The position numbers and the translations under genes were made by a program. Shown piece by piece: positions 1 to 8,805 of a DNA stretch of 13,849 nt (position 1 is the stretch's first letter; each line of letters begins with the position of its first letter). The DNA comes from Entrophospora sp. SA101 (taxonomy: Eukaryota > Glomeromycota > Glomeromycetes > Entrophosporales > Entrophosporaceae), in assembly GCA_958430865.1 (NCBI GenBank), contig CAUDNR010001053.1:6650-20498 (forward strand), in the 5' to 3' direction. The notes beneath the pieces are model-generated. The model was not told where the DNA came from. It saw nothing but the letters and a program-made list of their open reading frames with translations, and made no database searches.

Positions 1-224
1 GTATGTTATACTATTTGATATGAAGATGAATTTTTACTTAATAAGCAAATGCGGTTAGGTTAATAAAATTTTTATTTATTTTCATGTTTCTTTATTCAAT
101 TATTTCTGATGATCTGCAAGTGTCCTTATATTTATGACCAGGAAGTGTACATCCTGGTTTTCAATATAGGGTCGATTTATTACTACTTTTTTGGAGCGTG
201 AAAACACTGATACGCATGCTTGAA
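1..224. other. Non-coding left edge
   Basis: I see no supportable gene here. The only structure noticed is a 7-bp inverted repeat (ACCAGGA at 137-143, TCCTGGT at 152-158) with an 8-base loop, which is weak. It lies downstream of the minus-strand open frame that ends at 225. Confidence 0.5.
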
Positions 225-491
225 TCACTTGATTTTGCAATAAATGTCATTAGTCAATATATTACCTTGCTTGTAAGGAAAGAAAAAAGTTGCATATAGT
301 GAAGCGTTTAAAAATATTAACCTAGAATAGGGGTGTACATTATGGCGCTTTTGGTCGCGCAATTCCTCCAATGTAAACTCGCGTTTATTTTTAATCTTGT
401 ATTGGCTCCAGGAAATTTTTTCATCGTGAATTACGTAAGCAATGTAATAATTACCATGACATAATTTTATCTCAGAAAAGTTTCCTGATGT
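225..491 (-). CDS. Possible 3' exon of an unrecognised gene
   Basis: An open frame of 88 codons runs from a TAA at 494-492 to a TGA at 227-225. There is no early ATG, so it can only be an exon or a fragment. A possible splice acceptor, ATCAG, ends at 485. The translation has mixed composition unlike random AT-rich DNA: an HDEKISW stretch, then a charged KNKREFTLEELRDQKRH segment, then an aromatic ASLYATFFF segment near the end. The opposite strand is full of stops. A second stretch at about 545-585 on the same strand, between an ATTCAG acceptor and a GTACGT donor, could be an upstream exon, but its phase does not join cleanly. I do not recognise a family. It may be the end of a real gene or a remnant. 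Confidence 0.33.
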   Translation of the reverse strand, partial: TSGNFSEIKLCHGNYYIAYVIHDEKISWSQYKIKNKREFTLEELRDQKRHNVHPYSRLIFLNASLYATFFFPYKQGNILTNDIYCKIK

Positions 492-497
492 TTATAG

Positions 498-2011
498 AAA
501 ATTATTAATATAAAAATAAAGAATCGTTTGTGTTTGCATTTACGTACCCGCGCTTAAAAAGAAAATTTGTTATAAGATGACCTGAATAAACAATGTATAG
601 CACGATGACAGTGTACGTACGTTTTTGTCAATTGATTATTCGGATTTTGTTGCCAATAAACATAAACCAGTTCTATGGGCGAACCCTTACTTCATTATTC
701 GCTATAAGCAGTTACAGTATCTCTTCTTCAAAGGATCTATTCTTTCTCTATTCAACCAAGATTACATGGTTCCACTTCTGGGTATATCACGCTTGAGAAT
801 AGAATTAAACGCAAGGCTGTTGAAAACAAAAATCGAGTTTCTTGAATTTTATTTTCTGGGTATCCTGGATCATTCATATGACAACCAAACATGATTTTGA
901 TTATCTTTTTTGGGATACGCTTGTAACAATAGCAGCATTGTTTAGACAGAATCATTCTGGCCAATCTGGTTTTACGCTCTAAACATCCTTGCAAACATTA
1001 ACTATCGTGTTAAATTAGCCCATAAATTTCTACTTTGCCGAAGGATGTGTATTTTGGTTCTATTTTTATCATTTACTTTACTGACGAGGTGCCTGGTAAT
1101 TTTCTGTTCAACAGCGATGATTAAATGTAGACAACAAATGGTAGATTGAAAATCAAGTAGAAGGTTGTTAAGACGCTTCTAGGAGCAACCTTTTGCTGAA
1201 GTTAATCTTCATTTATTATCAGTATTTCATTAAACGACCTCATTTTATTCTTTAATGTAAAATTCTACTTTCTTTTTTGCGTAACACACTGGGTTATTGT
1301 ATAGAAACTATATGTATAATAAAAATTTTTATTCGTGTCGTTGTAATAAACAAGAATCATAATTAGAAAGTTCAATAAAAAAACCCCCATTATAAACATC
1401 CACACTAAATGAATTTTTCGTTTCAACCCTCAACATTTCGATAACAGGGAATTAAAATTTTCATCCACTTTATCCGCGAAAAAAGCATACACAATTGCAT
1501 ATCGTAAACCGAACACCCATCTTAGGTGAAGATGTTGTTGCCGAGAAGATCAATGGTACAGATGTGCAGTCCTTTGATGATGATGCACGCATCTGGACTT
1601 TTCAAAAAATTGGATCTATAGTTAAACGATTCAATTGGTGACACCACTTAGTTATGCTCTGTAGTTATATCAATGTGGATAACACATTATTAGATCTGAG
1701 CCCTCACTCAATATTTCGGATTTAACCTTTAACATCGACAGATTAATGAACTGCCGTTTATATTGATCTCTAATTTTCACATTTGGAGGAACTCAATGTT
1801 AAATTTACAAAATATATCTTAAACAAAAAAAAATCCAATGTTTTCCTGTTATTTTCATCTTAATAAATTAATGAATTGTCAATAAAGTTTATTTTAATTA
1901 TGACCTTTTTAAGACAATTGTAATATAAGTGATTTATAATTTATTAATAATTCTATATTAATAGTACCATTAATTAAAACAAGAAAATAATAAATTTTAT
2001 TGACAATAAAT
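498..2011. other. Long spacer with no supported gene
   Basis: About 1.5 kb with short open frames on both strands that overlap and compete (plus 625-894, minus 752-994). None has a recognisable domain or convincing splice structure. It looks slightly less AT-rich than the rest by eye, so an eroded gene is possible. A 7-bp inverted repeat, AAGGTTG at 1161-1167 with CAACCTT at 1186-1192, is the only hairpin seen. The part nearest 2012 is the 3' flank of the succinyl-CoA synthetase gene. Confidence 0.45.
1456..1641 (+). other. ATG-less open frame, possible gene fragment
   Basis: A 61-codon open frame follows a TAA at 1453-1455 and ends with a TGA at 1639-1641. The last 40 or so residues look protein-like: an ILGEDVVAEKINGTDV stretch, an FDDDARIW stretch, and a basic, aromatic end. 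There is no start codon, so it would have to be an exon or a remnant. The minus strand over the same bases is also open for about 40 codons, which weakens the case. No family recognised. Confidence 0.2.
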
Positions 2012-4008
2012 TTATATAGGTAATTCAAATGAGACATCGATATTTGCATTGCGTGCAAGTTGGACAATTTTTGATAACTGTACAGATTTGGTTGCTGCTT
2101 CATCAAGATCATCCACAGAAATTATACGCAAACCAGATTCTGAAATCAATTTTCTTGCTGCCTCCACTTCGGTGCCTGTTAATTAATATTTTAATACAAT
2201 ACAATTAATCAAACACATATATACATATAAAATTAAAAATCCAATGCATGTAGAAACTAATTATTACCTTGTAGCCTTACTATTACAGGTATCGATAAAG
2301 ACAAGTGTGTTGCTGCTTGAATGATACCTTTAGCAACAATATCACATCGCATAATACCTCCGAAAATATTTACCAAAATTGCTGTGACTTGTGGATCTGA
2401 TGAAATAATTTTGAATGCCTCAGTCACTTGTTCAGATGTAGCACCACCACCAACATCCAAGAAATTAGCTGGTTCGCCACCATGAAGCTTAATAATATCC
2501 ATAGTTGACATTGCCAAACCCGCTCCATTTACTAAATTATTCAAAAAAAATATAATTATATATATATATATATATAAATATAAATTTTTCTTAAAACATT
2601 CACATTTAATTTACCTAAGCAACCAATTTGACCATCTAGGCCAATATAATTTAGATTAAATTTTGCTGCTTGAACTTCACGAGAATCTTCTTGTGATGTA
2701 TCACGTAATGCGAATATATCTTTTTGACGAAATTCTGCATTATCATCAAAATTAAGTTTTGCATCCATACATAATACTATAATTTTTAATATAAATGTTT
2801 GATCAATAAAATGTTCTTTTTTTTTTATTTTAATAAACCTGTCATGAATATTTTGTTATTAGTTTAACCTTCATGTTCGGTAGATTCTGCCACTGGATTA
2901 ATTTCTACTTGCGTACAGTCTTTTTCTATAAACAACTTGTAGAGTTTTTGCATCATATCAGCAGCCTAAATAGATATCAGGTTAATGAGTTAATTAATTA
3001 ATTAATTAATGATGATGATAGCTTATAATAATAATTCAAAATGTGCAATAAACATACATCTTCCTGAACTTTATTAGAAAATCCTAATTTTTTAGCCAAA
3101 GTTAGAGCACTGTCCTTTTCCAATCCAACATCTATATCAATTGGCAAAGTAATGATGGCTTCAGGACTTTCTGCTGCAACACTTTCAATATCCATTCCTC
3201 CTTGAGATGAGGCAACTATTACAGGACCTTGAGATTTTCGATCTTGTAAAATGGCAAGATAATATTCACGTCGAACAAATTTACGTTCAACGATATATAC
3301 CTAGATTAAAAATTCTTATTTTTATTATTTTTGGTAAATTAAAAATTATTCACTTTTATTCTAAAAATTTTTTTTTTACCGCATTACATATTTTTCCAGC
3401 TGCACCAGTTTGTTTTGTTACAAGTTTATGACCTAACATTTGTTCAGCAAACATTCTAGCTTCAGCAGCGCTATAATGATTATCAAAAACATAAGTAATT
3501 GTAACAAATTTTTATAATATACAACATATATATATCAATAAATAATACATACGAAAAGATGGTTCTAACACCACCTTTAAGTCCACTCTCGAATGTACCT
3601 TTACCACGACCACCAGCTAAAACTTGAGCTTTGATTACTGCATCTTCAGTACCTAATTACTTACCAAAAAAATTTAACATTTATTATTAGCATTTGATCT
3701 TTATTAAATCAACAGCTTTAAATAAAAATAAAAATAAATTAAACCAAGTTTTTGAGCTACATCATATGCTTCTGATGGAGTTTTTGCGACAGAGCCTTTA
3801 GGAGTTTTTATACCATAATTGTTTAAAAGATCCATTGATAAATATTCGTGAATTGCTAAAAATCTTTTTTGTTGACCTTTTGAAAGCTTGAATATACAAT
3901 AACAATAATAATGTTATATTATTATTTAATGCTAATAAATTTAAAACTTCTTCATACCATAGAAGCCTTTTTTGAAAGACCTTTTGTTAAATTAAACGTT
4001 TTAAACAT
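2012..4008 (-). CDS. LSC2: Succinyl-CoA synthetase beta subunit, mitochondrial (9 exons)
   Basis: Beta subunit of the TCA-cycle enzyme that converts succinyl-CoA to succinate with phosphorylation of a nucleoside diphosphate; it pairs with an alpha subunit in the mitochondrial matrix. Exons (minus): 4008-3958, 3886-3745, 3652-3553, 3470-3380, 3300-3058, 2965-2869, 2776-2615, 2531-2268, 2175-2012; all eight introns are GT..AG and 71-92 bp, and the joined frame gives 437 codons plus TAA. Residues 1-26 are basic and Ser/Thr-rich with no acidic residue, fitting a presequence. The ATP-grasp region has [14 protein letters not shown] (72-85); metal-binding EINP is at 230-233 and [13 protein letters not shown] at 245-257. 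The ligase domain has NGAGLAM (297-303), [14 protein letters not shown] (312-325) and [10 protein letters not shown] (350-359). Length matches fungal and animal homologues. The VRLQGTEVEAA segment and the C-terminal ELPI resemble, from memory, the ADP-forming (SUCLA2-like) type more than the GDP type. The start is the first ATG before the presequence. Confidence 0.95.
2551..2577. repeat. (TA)n microsatellite in an intron
   Basis: A run of TA dinucleotides lies inside intron 7 of the succinyl-CoA synthetase gene (intron 2614-2532, minus strand). It sits between the donor and the AATTTAG acceptor and does not touch coding sequence. Confidence 0.85.
2986..3009. repeat. (TTAA)n microsatellite in an intron
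   Basis: Tandem TTAA units, followed by a short GAT run, lie inside intron 5 of the succinyl-CoA synthetase gene (3057-2966, minus strand). They are non-coding. Confidence 0.8.
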
Positions 4009-4366
4009 TTTTTCCTCTTTAAATTTATGTTGTATAAAAAATTTTTTACTTGAATTTTTTGAAAAAAGATGAAAAAAATAATCGCCTTTTTCGGAAAATT
4101 GTTCGTACAAACGACTATACTAGATCGGCAAATTTTTATTAGTTTCTTTAATTTTTCACTTTCATAAATCATGTGAGAGCGAAAAATTCTATGATGATTC
4201 TAATTTAAATCTATTAAAGAACAAGAGATACAAGAATTGAATGAAAAAATAGAAATGAAAATTATTATTGAAAATCCCAATATTCACAGCAAAAAGAAAT
4301 AAAAAAGATTATTATTATGCATTAGTTTTTATATTACAAAGGAACACATAAATTATTTTGAATGTT

Positions 4367-4590
4367 CTATTCTTCTTTCATATTTATCTCAATACCTTGT
4401 TTTGATTTATCATTATCAAATAATTTTATTGGGTCATCCGAATATACTTGGATCTTATCACATGCTGGTTCAAATTATGTTTTTCCTTGAGGAATAAAAA
4501 ATAATATATTCACAATCTGATCACATGCATCTGAATATTGATACCCATAAAAATTGCAGATTTAATTTCCATGTAAGAAGGACATTGTTG
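4367..4590 (-). pseudogene. Eroded coding remnant, family unknown
   Basis: On the minus strand a protein-like reading runs toward a TAG at 4369-4367 and ends with a charged tail (DNDKSKQGIEINMKEE). Its middle contains PACDKIQVYSDDPIKLF. The reading is broken by an in-frame TAA just before that segment and needs a frame change further upstream, between an MEIKSAIFMG stretch and a YSDACDQIVN stretch. Two breaks within about 220 bases point to a decayed fragment, if it was ever coding. No start codon and no recognised family. Confidence 0.3.
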
Positions 4591-4615
4591 TAGAATGGTA
4601 TAGAGATTATACGTG

Positions 4616-4674
4616 AAGTCGAAATGATCGAAATTGATTTTTGTCCATTTCGACTTTGACCCTAAAAGGTCAAA
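4616..4674. repeat. Two adjoining inverted repeats
   Basis: AAGTCGAAATG (4616-4626) is the exact reverse complement of CATTTCGACTT (4646-4656), an 11-bp stem with a 19-base loop. It is followed at once by TTTGACC and GGTCAAA around a 6-base loop ending at 4674. Together they could form two neighbouring hairpins. This may be the end of a small transposable element or simply chance; no flanking target duplication was recognised. Confidence 0.5.
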
Positions 4675-4913
4675 ATGAATAAAATGTCATATCACATGAT
4701 TTATTATAATTAATAATTTATCTCGAGAACCAGTGACCCAAATTTAATGAAACACGGTTCATTAGAATAGTATCATAAAGACGATTCGAATAACGGTAAT
4801 TTAATGCTCAATGTATCAATAAACGTCGAGTTATTGTAATATATACAGTAAACCAAAATATCTCAATAATCAGTGATTACGAGAAAATGCACCTTAAAAT
4901 ACGTAATCGGTAC

Positions 4914-4914
<1 letters not shown>

Positions 4915-4956
<42 letters not shown>
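4915..4956. repeat. (TAA)14 microsatellite
   Basis: Fourteen perfect TAA units in the spacer. It creates an apparent poly-isoleucine open frame on the plus strand, which is an artefact of the repeat. Confidence 0.92.
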
Positions 4957-4958
<2 letters not shown>

Positions 4959-5738
4959 GTATGGAATACGGTGCTAAAATTACAGCATTTTTATATTGAT
5001 ATTACTATATTAACTAATACGGAAACTGTATTATTAAAATTAATATTAATATTGATAAAAAAAATAATCATTTCTATTTACCCGTAATAAAGTTAATTTA
5101 TTCTACTGAGTCGTTTCCTCCCAGTTGGTCAGATTATCAATTTTTAATGTCCAGTTTAAGCCATAGCACTAACCTTAGTAATAAATCAGCACTGCTACCA
5201 CCGCAAAAGTCCTTCGAATATAGTTGTAGTTTTACATAATAAACAATACAATACAATAATAAACACACCACCTGTCAAAATTATTCAGACAAAATTTAAC
5301 AAACGATGATAAATATGTGATATCCTAGAAAGCTTGACTACAAATATCATTAATCTTTTTATGGTTTTTTTGGTCACCTTTTTTCAAACCTTATTGTATC
5401 TCGACGTCAAACACGAGTATTTTTTTAATGTATAAACTGGTTAGAATGATCATTGACCCTAAAAAATTTATTTGCTCCCTAAAAAACTATTTTACTATTC
5501 AACATCCCGTTAAACCAATGGCTCCACCTCAAAACCGATGGGTTTTTGCTAGTATAAAATATTTATAACATTATGATCAAACAAAATCAGCGCATATGTA
5601 AAGATCCTAATACGCAAACTTGTCAATAAAAAATAGTAATATTTATTATATCTCAGCTCCTAATAAATAATTAAATAGTAACAAGAAAAATTTTCAAATT
5701 TAATTTAGTGGATTCAAAACTAAGAGAAAATACATTCA

Positions 5739-6812
5739 TCAGTTTAATACAAAAGTATCTACTACTACTCTAGGTGCACTTTGTTCCATTGCATTATCAC
5801 GTGCAATTTGTTGATTCTTATCTATGTTATCTTGATATTCTTTTCCAAGAGAATCTCTAAATATATGTGTCCAAACTGTTATAACATATGAAATTGCGAA
5901 ACCCAAAATCACTAAAATACACCAACCGATAACAATTGGACCATGATATCGCCAATTAAAAAAATCATAAACCGGCAAACCCAATCTAAAATAATAAAAA
6001 TGATTAATTAAATTAAAAAAAAAAAATTTTTATTTTCACTTTTCAAATCTTACTTACGTGGCATAAATTATACCTGCTTAAAAAATATAAAGTATTACAA
6101 AAATTGTTGCTATACAACAAAATCCACATACAATTATTTGCTTATTTAAAAACAGTTCAATCTGTGCAAGAACAATATCCCCACCCCAACGTGATATCAA
6201 AAGCCACCAATTAATTAGATGATTACGGTACTTGTGGTCAAAATAGTGGTCATTGTTGTCATAATATTGGTAGTGGTAGTGGTAGTGGTAGTAGTAATTT
6301 TGGATAAAATATGCCCAAAATAGAAACATTAAAATGGAACTATCATCATCATTGTTATTATTTTAGAAACTATATAAATACAAATTATTTTTCTATGGAA
6401 TTGATTTGAATAAAAACTCACTGGTAGTATACAACTGTATGATAAAGCATCCAGAATGAACAGTCAAAGCACTTTTGAGGAGTTTGGTTAAATGAATTTG
6501 TTCCAGTTTTTACATAACCTATTGAATAGAGGAATGCAAACTTTATATTTTTTAAAAAAATAATACATTACTTTTTTTCTCTTTTTGAAAATAAATTTTT
6601 TTTTCAAATAAGTAAAGGAACCTTACAGTAAAATAAAATGTTAATCCAAGTTAACTCCAATTTTCAAAATAAAAAAAGTATTCAGCAGCATATTTAAATA
6701 AACATAATAACAAATTCATCCATGTAATTGCTGTTGCCATTCCTCTAAATATCAGCAATGTTAATGGGCTGACAAACCATGAAGTCACGGAAAGCTCAGG
6801 ATTAAACTTCAT
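5739..6812 (-). pseudogene. Membrane-protein gene copy A, two in-frame stops
   Basis: Four-exon homologue of the gene at 8141-9270. Exons (minus): 6812-6627, 6540-6422, 6339-6058, 5985-5739, with introns starting GTAAGG, GTGAGT and GTAAGT and all ending AG; the phases join (0, 2, 2). Codon 54 of exon 1 is TAA (6653-6651) where copy B has TAT, and exon 3 has TAA (6080-6078) where copy B has GAA. Apart from these, the frame is open throughout and has hydrophobic helices, a Tyr/His-rich loop encoded around 6230-6300, and a hydrophilic C-terminal tail longer than that of copy B by five residues. Two separate stop substitutions, with frame otherwise kept, suggest recent loss of function. Read-through or an altered splice cannot be excluded. 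Confidence 0.75.
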
Positions 6813-7138
6813 TATTTATTTTTGATTTTTTGTCAAGGAAAAACAAAGTCTTTTAATAAAAATTAAAAATAAATGATTTCTTTTTTTTATCAATGAAATT
6901 CAATTCTAAATGATTTCTTGATTTATAATTATGTGTGAAAATAAACACCTAATTTGTCTTCATGCATTGAAAGAAATTTCATAAAACCGACGCGCTTTAT
7001 CTCTCTTACTTGTTTGTGCATGTGTGAAAAATTTTTTTTTTTTTTGAAAGCTAATAAAATTAAATTGTATATTTTAAAATGATGCAATAAAACAATTAAA
7101 TAGATTTCACGCACACTCTCTATAGCAAGCTTTCCGCC
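6813..7138 (-). promoter_or_regulatory. Upstream region of copy A
   Basis: About 325 bp between the ATG and the hAT remnant, aligning with 9271-9613. A conserved block around 6985-7025 contains, on the minus strand, CACAAACAAGTAAGA, a good splice-donor consensus present in both copies. A 5'-UTR intron ending at TTATTAAAAG just before the ATG is therefore conceivable. No TATA box can be chosen with confidence. An 86-codon minus-strand open frame over this region ends without any conserved feature and I treat it as chance. Confidence 0.35.
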
Positions 7139-7725
7139 TAGAGATGGGCAAAATTGCATAATGCGCAATGAATTTTTTAAAATGCGCATAATAATAATGT
7201 CCCAACGAATAATGTTACACGAAGTTTTTAAAAAAGACTTTTATTTTTATGCCTCCGCTTAGTAAAATTTGGTCTCATTTTACAAAGCTCGGCCATGAGG
7301 CTACTTCCTCTTCCTCCTCTTCTTCTTTATCTCAAGAAACTCATTTAGTTGACACCTCAGCTATTAATAATTTCTTCTGCAGAGCAACAAAAATTTGAAT
7401 TTTATTTGCAACTGCTATTTTTTGTTGTGGACTTCATTTTTCATTTTCTGAATTAAAATCAATTTGTGATGTTTTTTATTCAATTAGACCGGCTTTAAAA
7501 TCACCTTCACAAAAAAATTACACATCTAAACTCGATAAGTCGGACTTTTATTTATATTACAAAGTACTTTAAACAATTGATTGCTATGTCCGACTTATCG
7601 AGTTTAGATATGTATAATTATTTTATTTTAATAAACTTTTAAAATAAATCAGTTATAAGAAAAGATCACCATGTTCGAAAAGTTGCATAATGCCCATACG
7701 TATAGTGCTGATCTGCCCATCCTTA
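7139..7725 (+). mobile_element. hAT transposon remnant, unit A
   Basis: The left end TAGAGATGGGCA matches the reverse complement of the right end (TAAGGATGGGCA), and GCATAATG-type motifs lie just inside both ends: terminal and subterminal inverted repeats of hAT style. Inside, the plus strand gives a stub of a BED-finger start (TGG TCT CAT at 7270, then ...GHEAT), fused directly to a Ser-rich stretch and then a segment with FSFSELKSI and SIRPALKSPSQK, which resembles the start of the hAT transposase core. Relative to unit B the whole BED finger is deleted, with a short ACT match at the junction. Frameshifts are present. No 8-bp target duplication remains visible, so this is a dead, shortened copy. 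Confidence 0.65.
7524..7609. repeat. Snap-back palindrome with perfect 22-bp arms
   Basis: The arm at 7524-7545 (starting ATCTAAACTCGATAAG) is the exact reverse complement of 7588-7609, around a 42-base AT-rich loop. The match continues imperfectly outward (TTACAC against GTATAA). It lies in the hAT remnant of unit A and is absent from the equivalent place in unit B. It could be a tiny inverted-repeat element or the product of a fold-back event; no clear target duplication is seen. Confidence 0.85.
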
Positions 7726-8140
7726 ATATCGACATTAAACACGAGTATTTAAATGTATAAACTGGTTAGGATGATTGACCCTAAAAAATTTATTTGCTCC
7801 GCTAAAAAAAACTATTTTATTATTCAACATCCAGTTAAACCAATGGCCCAACCTCAAAATCAATGGGCTTTTGCTAGTATAAAGTATTCATAATGTTGCA
7901 CTGAATTTTGGGATTCAACCAAAATCAGTGCATATGTAAGGATCCTAATACGCAAACTTGTTAATAAAAAATAGTAATATTTATTAAATCTCTTAATAAT
8001 TAAATAAATAACATGAAAAATTTTCAAATCTAATTTGTGGATTCAAAACTAAGAGAAAATACATTCATCAATTTAATACAAAAGTATAGAATACATGGTT
8101 AAACAACAACACATAATAACTTATACTCCAAGTATGTGAC

Positions 8141-8737
8141 TTAGACTACTTGGACAGTATGTGCCCTTTGTTCCATTGTATTATCACGTGCAGTTTGTTG
8201 ATTCTTATCCATGTTATCATGATATTTTTTTCCAAGACAATCTCTAGATCTATGGATCCGAAATGTTATAATATATGCAATTATGAAAATAAAAATCACC
8301 AAAACACACCAACCGATAACTCGTATACCTTGATAACGCCAATTAAGAAAACCATACACCGGAAAATCATATCTAAAATAATATAATAAAAATGATTAAT
8401 TAAATTAAAAAAAAATAAATTTATTTCCACTTTTCAATCTTTCTTACGTGGCATAAATTAAAGCTGCTTCAACAATATAATATATTACATAAATCATTGT
8501 CATAAAACCAAATCTCCATACAATTATTTGCTTATTTAAAAACAATTCAATCAGTGTAAGAATATTATCCCCACCCCAATATGATATCAAAAGCCACCAA
8601 TTAATTAGATAATTATGGTACTTATAGTCAAAGTAGTGGTCGTTGTTGTCGTAGTATTGGTAGTCATAGTTGTATTGGTAGTAGTAGTAGTAATCTTGGG
8701 AATAATATACCAAAAATAGTAACATTAAAATGGAACT

Positions 8738-8805
<68 letters not shown>

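Larger units (their letters stand above)
4009..5397. other. Upstream spacer of the succinyl-CoA synthetase gene
   Basis: About 1.4 kb between the minus-strand start at 4008 and the left edge of the tandem duplication at 5398. It must hold the promoter of the succinyl-CoA synthetase gene, but I cannot pick out a clear TATA or initiator in such AT-rich sequence. It also holds a short 35-codon plus-strand open frame ending near 4302 without ATG, an eroded coding remnant (4367-4590), two inverted repeats and a TAA tract, listed separately. Confidence 0.5.
5398..7725. repeat. Tandem duplication, unit A
   Basis: This 2.3-kb unit is homologous along its length to 7726-10661. Shared landmarks in the same order are: a left boundary ATCTCGAC followed by an AAACACGAGTATTT-like stretch; TGTATAAACTGGTTAG; the four exons and three introns of the membrane-protein gene; its upstream region containing TTTGTGCATGT; and a hAT remnant beginning TAGAGATGGGCAAAATTGCA and ending CCATCCTTA. 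The boundary sequence ATCTCGAC recurs (as ATATCGAC) at 7726 and again at 10662, so the unit ends are defined to within a few bases. Differences are substitutions plus small insertions and deletions, so the duplication is not very recent. Confidence 0.88.

Noticed and set aside
625..994. Overlapping open frames on both strands (89 aa plus, 80 aa minus).
   Set aside because: They compete for the same bases, no domain is recognisable, and flanking splice sites do not give a consistent gene. One could be an exon but I cannot choose.
3207..3431. 74-aa plus-strand open frame.
   Set aside because: It lies antisense to exons 4 and 5 and an intron of the succinyl-CoA synthetase gene and is a shadow.
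4887..5087. Open frame with poly-isoleucine.
   Set aside because: It is created by the (TAA)14 microsatellite.
6929..7189. 86-aa minus-strand open frame upstream of copy A.
   Set aside because: It runs across the hAT end and the upstream region and is not kept open in the corresponding part of unit B, so it is most likely chance.
8150..8386. 78-aa plus-strand open frame.
   Set aside because: Antisense to exon 4 of the membrane-protein gene; the sense frame has the helix and is conserved in both copies.
8738..8805. CAT repeat considered as a poly-Asp or poly-His coding tract.
   Set aside because: An in-frame TAA just upstream and the GATAG acceptor shared with copy A place it within an intron.
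8738..8805. CRISPR-like array.
   Set aside because: It is a simple trinucleotide repeat without spacers, in eukaryotic DNA.
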